A stretch of 36,969 nt of DNA. Source: Poseidonibacter lekithochrous (GTDB lineage Bacteria > Campylobacterota > Campylobacteria > Campylobacterales > Arcobacteraceae). The position numbers were made by a program, and so were the translations under genes. Location: contig NZ_JAHKQT010000001.1 of assembly GCF_018861145.1 (NCBI RefSeq), positions 1 to 36,969 of the forward strand. Direction: 5' to 3'. Positions 34,207-36,969 of this stretch are shown here, in pieces. The notes beneath the pieces were generated by a model. That model was given only the letters and a program-made list of their open reading frames with translations. It was not told the DNA's origin and made no database searches. Every line of letters begins with the position of its first letter. Position 1 is the stretch's first letter.

Positions 34207-35704
34207 AAAATTAAATATATTAATTGTGGATGATGTCCCAGCAAATATTCACACTTTAATGTCTATTTTAAAAGATGACTATACAATAACAGCAGCGACA
34301 AGTGGTGAAAAAACATTACAATTATTACAAACTTCAACACCAGATTTAATACTTTTAGATATACTAATGCCAAATATGAATGGATATGAAGTTTGTAGGA
34401 AAATTAAAGAAAATGCTAATACTTCAAATATTCCTATAATTTTTGTAACTTCTTTAAATAGTATTGAAGAACAAGAAAAAGGCAGAAAAGCTGGTGGAAT
34501 AGATTTTATTACTAAACCATTTTCTAAAGAACTTGTTTTAAATAAAGTAAATACATACTTGAAGATAAATACATTAGAGAAGGGAAGAATAATGAATAAT
34601 TCAAAACAATCAATATTAATTGTAGATGACTCTCCTGAAAATATTCACGTAATAATAGAAGTATTAAAAAAAGATTACATAGTCTCAGTAGCAATTAGTG
34701 GTAAAAAAGCACTAAATATGCTAAATGATGGATTAAGACCTGATTTAATATTACTAGATGTAATAATGCCTGAAATGGATGGTTATACCTTATGTGAAAA
34801 AATCAAAGAAATCAAAGAGTATATGCATATACCTATAATTTTTGTTACTGTCTTAGAAAAAGAAAAAGATATTGTTAAAGGATTAGAACTTGGAGCAGTT
34901 GATTATGTAGTTAAACCAATAGAACCCATAGTACTAAAAGCAAGGGTTCAAACTCACTTAAAACTTAAAACTTATCAAGACCAATTAATTCATGACTTAC
35001 AAATAAAAGATGAATTAATATTAAATCAATCAAAACTTGCAATCATTGGTGAAATGTTTGAGACTATTACAGATCAATGGAAACAACCATTAACAACTAT
35101 TAGTGTTGCTACTTCTGGAATAAAATTACAAAAAGAACATAAACAATTAACTGACGAAATTTTAATTAGTACCTTGGATAATATTACAAAGTCTGTAGAA
35201 TATCTTTCAGAATCAGTAAATGATTTTAAAAGTTTCTTAGTTATGGATTCAAAGAAATACAGATTTGATATAAAAGATATTATTGATAAAACATTATTAC
35301 TTTTAAAATCAAAATTTAAAAATAGTTCCATTAATATTATAAATAAAGTAGAAAATATTGAGATAACAAATTTCCAAAATGACTTAATACAAATATTAAT
35401 GAATATCTTAATTAATGCAAAAGAAGCATTTAAAGATACAAATAAGAATAAAGAAATTACTATTGAATCTTCAATCAATAAAGAAAATATCATATTAAGT
35501 ATTACTGATAATGCTGGTGGTATTGAAGAAAATATATTTGATAAAATATTTGACAAACACTTTACAAGCAAATCATATAATGAAGGAAGTGGATTAGGCT
35601 TATATATGAGTAAGAAAATCATAAAAGAGCATTTAAACGGTGAAATAAAAGTATCTAATGTAAAAGATGGTGCATCTTTTAAAATAATATTACCTAAAGA
35701 ATAA
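34199..35704 (+). CDS. Two-receiver, kinase-like protein lacking the phospho-acceptor histidine
   Basis: A 501-residue cytoplasmic protein. Two receivers stand in tandem (1-125 and 137-258; D54 in LLDILMP, D187 in LLDVIMP, with K106 and K239). Their similarity (ILIVDD.P.NIH, PDLILLD, IPIIFVT) suggests duplication. A kinase core follows (about 270-500). Its H-box reads ETITDQWKQPLTTIS, where the three paralogues in this window have GNIAHQWRQPLS, so D292 replaces the phospho-accepting His. The HATPase motifs are intact: NILINAKEA, TDNAGGI and GSGLGLYMS. It overlaps the hybrid kinase gene by eight bases and is its probable relay target. Without the His it cannot autophosphorylate in the usual way. 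It might bind ATP as a switch or act as a phosphatase or scaffold; these are inferences. No DNA-binding domain is present. An internal start at 34592 is possible. Confidence 0.9.
   Translation: MNKKLNILIVDDVPANIHTLMSILKDDYTITAATSGEKTLQLLQTSTPDLILLDILMPNMNGYEVCRKIKENANTSNIPIIFVTSLNSIEEQEKGRKAGGIDFITKPFSKELVLNKVNTYLKINTLEKGRIMNNSKQSILIVDDSPENIHVIIEVLKKDYIVSVAISGKKALNMLNDGLRPDLILLDVIMPEMDGYTLCEKIKEIKEYMHIPIIFVTVLEKEKDIVKGLELGAVDYVVKPIEPIVLKARVQTHLKLKTYQDQLIHDLQIKDELILNQSKLAIIGEMFETITDQWKQPLTTISVATSGIKLQKEHKQLTDEILISTLDNITKSVEYLSESVNDFKSFLVMDSKKYRFDIKDIIDKTLLLLKSKFKNSSINIINKVENIEITNFQNDLIQILMNILINAKEAFKDTNKNKEITIESSINKENIILSITDNAGGIEENIFDKIFDKHFTSKSYNEGSGLGLYMSKKIIKEHLNGEIKVSNVKDGASFKIILPKE
34577..34594 (+). 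promoter_or_regulatory. Internal ribosome site and ATG within the two-receiver gene
   Basis: GAGAAGGGA (34577-34585) stands six bases before an in-frame ATG at 34592, exactly at the linker between receiver 1 and receiver 2. Translation from here would give a 370-residue protein with receiver 2 and the kinase-like core only. Confidence 0.4.
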
Positions 35705-35728
35705 AGTGTTCCTTTAGGTTGTATTTTT
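35692..35728 (+). terminator. Weak hairpin terminator after the two-receiver gene
   Basis: ACCTAAAG (35692-35699) / CTTTAGGT (35712-35719), an 8-bp stem with a 12-base loop overlapping the stop codon and followed by TGTATTTTT. It lies before the convergent alanine racemase gene. Confidence 0.5.
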
Positions 35729-35744
35729 ATCTACATTTATAAAT

Positions 35745-36920
35745 TTATAAGTTACTTAACATTAATACATAATCTTTAATATCAATTACTTTTTCATTTT
35801 TAATATATACACGTGGAACTCTTTTATCTACCATACACACAATTTCATAATTGATTGTATTTAAACTCTGAGCAACGCTATCTATTGTAATTCCATTTAT
35901 ATCATTTCCACCAAATAAAACTACTTCATCACCTACTTTAGTATCAAAATTTGTAACATCAATAATACACTGATCCATACATATACTTCCAATAATAGGT
36001 GTTTTAATCCCTCTAATCATAACTTTTGCTTTTCCTGATAACATTCTAGTATATCCATCAGCATAACCAATTGGAAGAGTTGCTATTTGAGATTTTTTAG
36101 CATTTTTATATTTTAAACCATAACTAACACCACAATTAGCATCAAGATCTTTTACTTGAGAAACTTTTGCCTTTAAACACATTACTTCTCTTAGTTTAAC
36201 TGCACTTTTACTTACATGTTCGGAAGGATATAAACCATATAGCATAATACCTGCTCGAACCATATCAAAATTAAACTCGGGCAAGTCTATTATTCCAGCA
36301 CTATTAGATACATGTTTTATAGGAATATTTAATCCTCTTGCTTCTAATTTAGAAACAATATGATTAAACTTTTCTACTTGTTTAAAAGTAAATGTTTTAT
36401 CAATTTCATCAGCAACTGCAAAGTGAGTAAAAATACCTTCAATAAATAAACCATCAAGTTTTGACATATCTAAGATTGATTCAATAGTTTCATCAGAAAA
36501 AACCATACCTAGTCTACTCATTCCCGTATCTAGTTTAATATGTATTTTTACTCTTTTATTTAAGGTAAGTGCTACTTTTGAATACTCTTGCGCTTGTTCT
36601 TTTGTATATATAGTTTGAATAATATTGTTATTTATTATATCAAGTGCAAGTTCATTTGGAGTATAACCTAGTACCATTATCTCAGTATTAGGAAAACCCT
36701 TCCTTAATTGTATTGCTTCACTTAATGTGGCAACTGCAAATCTATCTGCTCCATTTTCAAGTAAAACACTTCCAATACTAAGAGCCCCATGACCATATCC
36801 ATCAGCTTTAATAACAGCTGTTACTTTAGCATTTTTATTAGTAACCCTTCTTACTTCTCTCATATTATGAGCTAAATTATCTAAATTAATTTCAGCCCAA
36901 ACTGGTCTTGATAATTTCAC
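35745..36920 (-). CDS. alr: Alanine racemase
   Basis: A 391-residue PLP enzyme converting L-alanine to D-alanine for peptidoglycan. The cofactor lysine is K38 in VIKADGYGHG and the second catalytic base is Y267 in CGVSYGLKYK. The segments LDTGMSRLGM, HVSNSAGI and the C-terminal GSICMDQCIIDVT (where alanine racemases have GRVCMDQ) are all present. The start is GTG at 36920, supported by AGGAG eight bases upstream. The length is usual for the family. A TATAAT at 36934-36939 lies too close to the ribosome site to be the -10 box of a normal leader, so the promoter is probably further upstream, outside the window. Confidence 0.97.
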   Translation of the reverse strand: MKLSRPVWAEINLDNLAHNMREVRRVTNKNAKVTAVIKADGYGHGALSIGSVLLENGADRFAVATLSEAIQLRKGFPNTEIMVLGYTPNELALDIINNNIIQTIYTKEQAQEYSKVALTLNKRVKIHIKLDTGMSRLGMVFSDETIESILDMSKLDGLFIEGIFTHFAVADEIDKTFTFKQVEKFNHIVSKLEARGLNIPIKHVSNSAGIIDLPEFNFDMVRAGIMLYGLYPSEHVSKSAVKLREVMCLKAKVSQVKDLDANCGVSYGLKYKNAKKSQIATLPIGYADGYTRMLSGKAKVMIRGIKTPIIGSICMDQCIIDVTNFDTKVGDEVVLFGGNDINGITIDSVAQSLNTINYEIVCMVDKRVPRVYIKNEKVIDIKDYVLMLSNL

Positions 36921-36969
36921 TTATATTTCTCCTATTATATACCGAATCATTATTCTTATAAAAGTAATT

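Noticed and set aside
35074-35622. A 182-codon minus-strand frame inside the two-receiver gene
   Set aside because: Antisense to intact HATPase and H-box motifs; the Leu/Ile/Ser-rich translation reflects the complement of Lys/Asn/Asp codons, with no ribosome site.
36934-36939. TATAAT as the alanine racemase promoter -10 box
   Set aside because: It directly abuts the AGGAG ribosome site, so a transcript starting 6-8 bases later would lack that site; either the message starts further upstream or the box is coincidental.

Overview
The window is AT-rich chromosomal DNA from a member of the Campylobacterota, most likely an Arcobacter-like genus (Arcobacteraceae). The evidence is the very low GC content, the protein repertoire (a large family of histidine kinases sharing the H-box core IAHQWRQPL, Cache-type sensors, a PhnD-like protein paired with a kinase, DUF302, DUF2721, DUF3010 and DUF2805 proteins) and promoters built on an extended TATAAT -10 box with no clear -35. 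This placement is inference from protein and promoter style. No rRNA, tRNA, CRISPR array, insertion sequence or prophage gene was seen.

Layout. 1-321 is the tail of a membrane protein. 436-2642 is a two-gene sensor unit: a PhnD-like periplasmic binding protein and a histidine kinase. 2683-7456 (minus) is a thiamine operon, TPP riboswitch-thiC-thiO-thiS-thiG-thiE. 7673-9843 holds a short leader ORF, a DUF2805 gene and a phasin-like/UbiB-kinase pair. 9848-10525 (minus) is an OmpR-like regulator with a degenerate receiver. Beyond a 551-base intergenic region lies a cold-shock gene (11077-11295). 11559-17453 is a tripartite tricarboxylate transporter operon, tctC-tctB-tctA, followed by its response regulator and Cache-PAS histidine kinase. 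17547-20235 is a second Cache-PAS kinase followed closely by a CbiX-type chelatase. 20286-23124 (minus) carries a diguanylate cyclase with a probable c-type heme site, a DUF3010 gene and an unknown gene. 23247-26325 holds small conserved genes (DUF2721, DUF302, methyltransferase, a four-helix membrane protein, an EamA-type transporter). 26400-28248 has a hemerythrin-PAS protein and RNase HI. 28277-28762 (minus) is a DUF1566 lipoprotein, and 28986-29954 is a DRE-TIM aldolase-like enzyme. 30064-35704 is a BvgS-like hybrid kinase followed by a two-receiver kinase-like protein. 35745-36920 (minus) is alanine racemase.

The dominant theme is signal transduction: four transmembrane sensor kinases (one a multi-step hybrid), one cytoplasmic kinase-like protein, two OmpR-type regulators, one diguanylate cyclase and one hemerythrin-PAS sensor. 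The most unusual item is the protein at 34199-35704. It keeps its ATP-binding motifs and both receiver aspartates, but has Asp where its three paralogues in the window have the phospho-accepting His. It overlaps the gene for a hybrid kinase with two solute-binding domains, a PAS domain, two receivers and an HPt domain, and it has a plausible internal translation start. Regulatory DNA of note: three 8-bp half-sites of alternating orientation with identical 9-bp spacers (28804-28845), a class-II-like FNR site before the hemerythrin-PAS gene (26328-26341), a three-copy TGTCA array before the cold-shock gene (10982-11012), a 17-bp perfect palindrome (10625-10641), and two intercistronic hairpins that divide the transporter operon.
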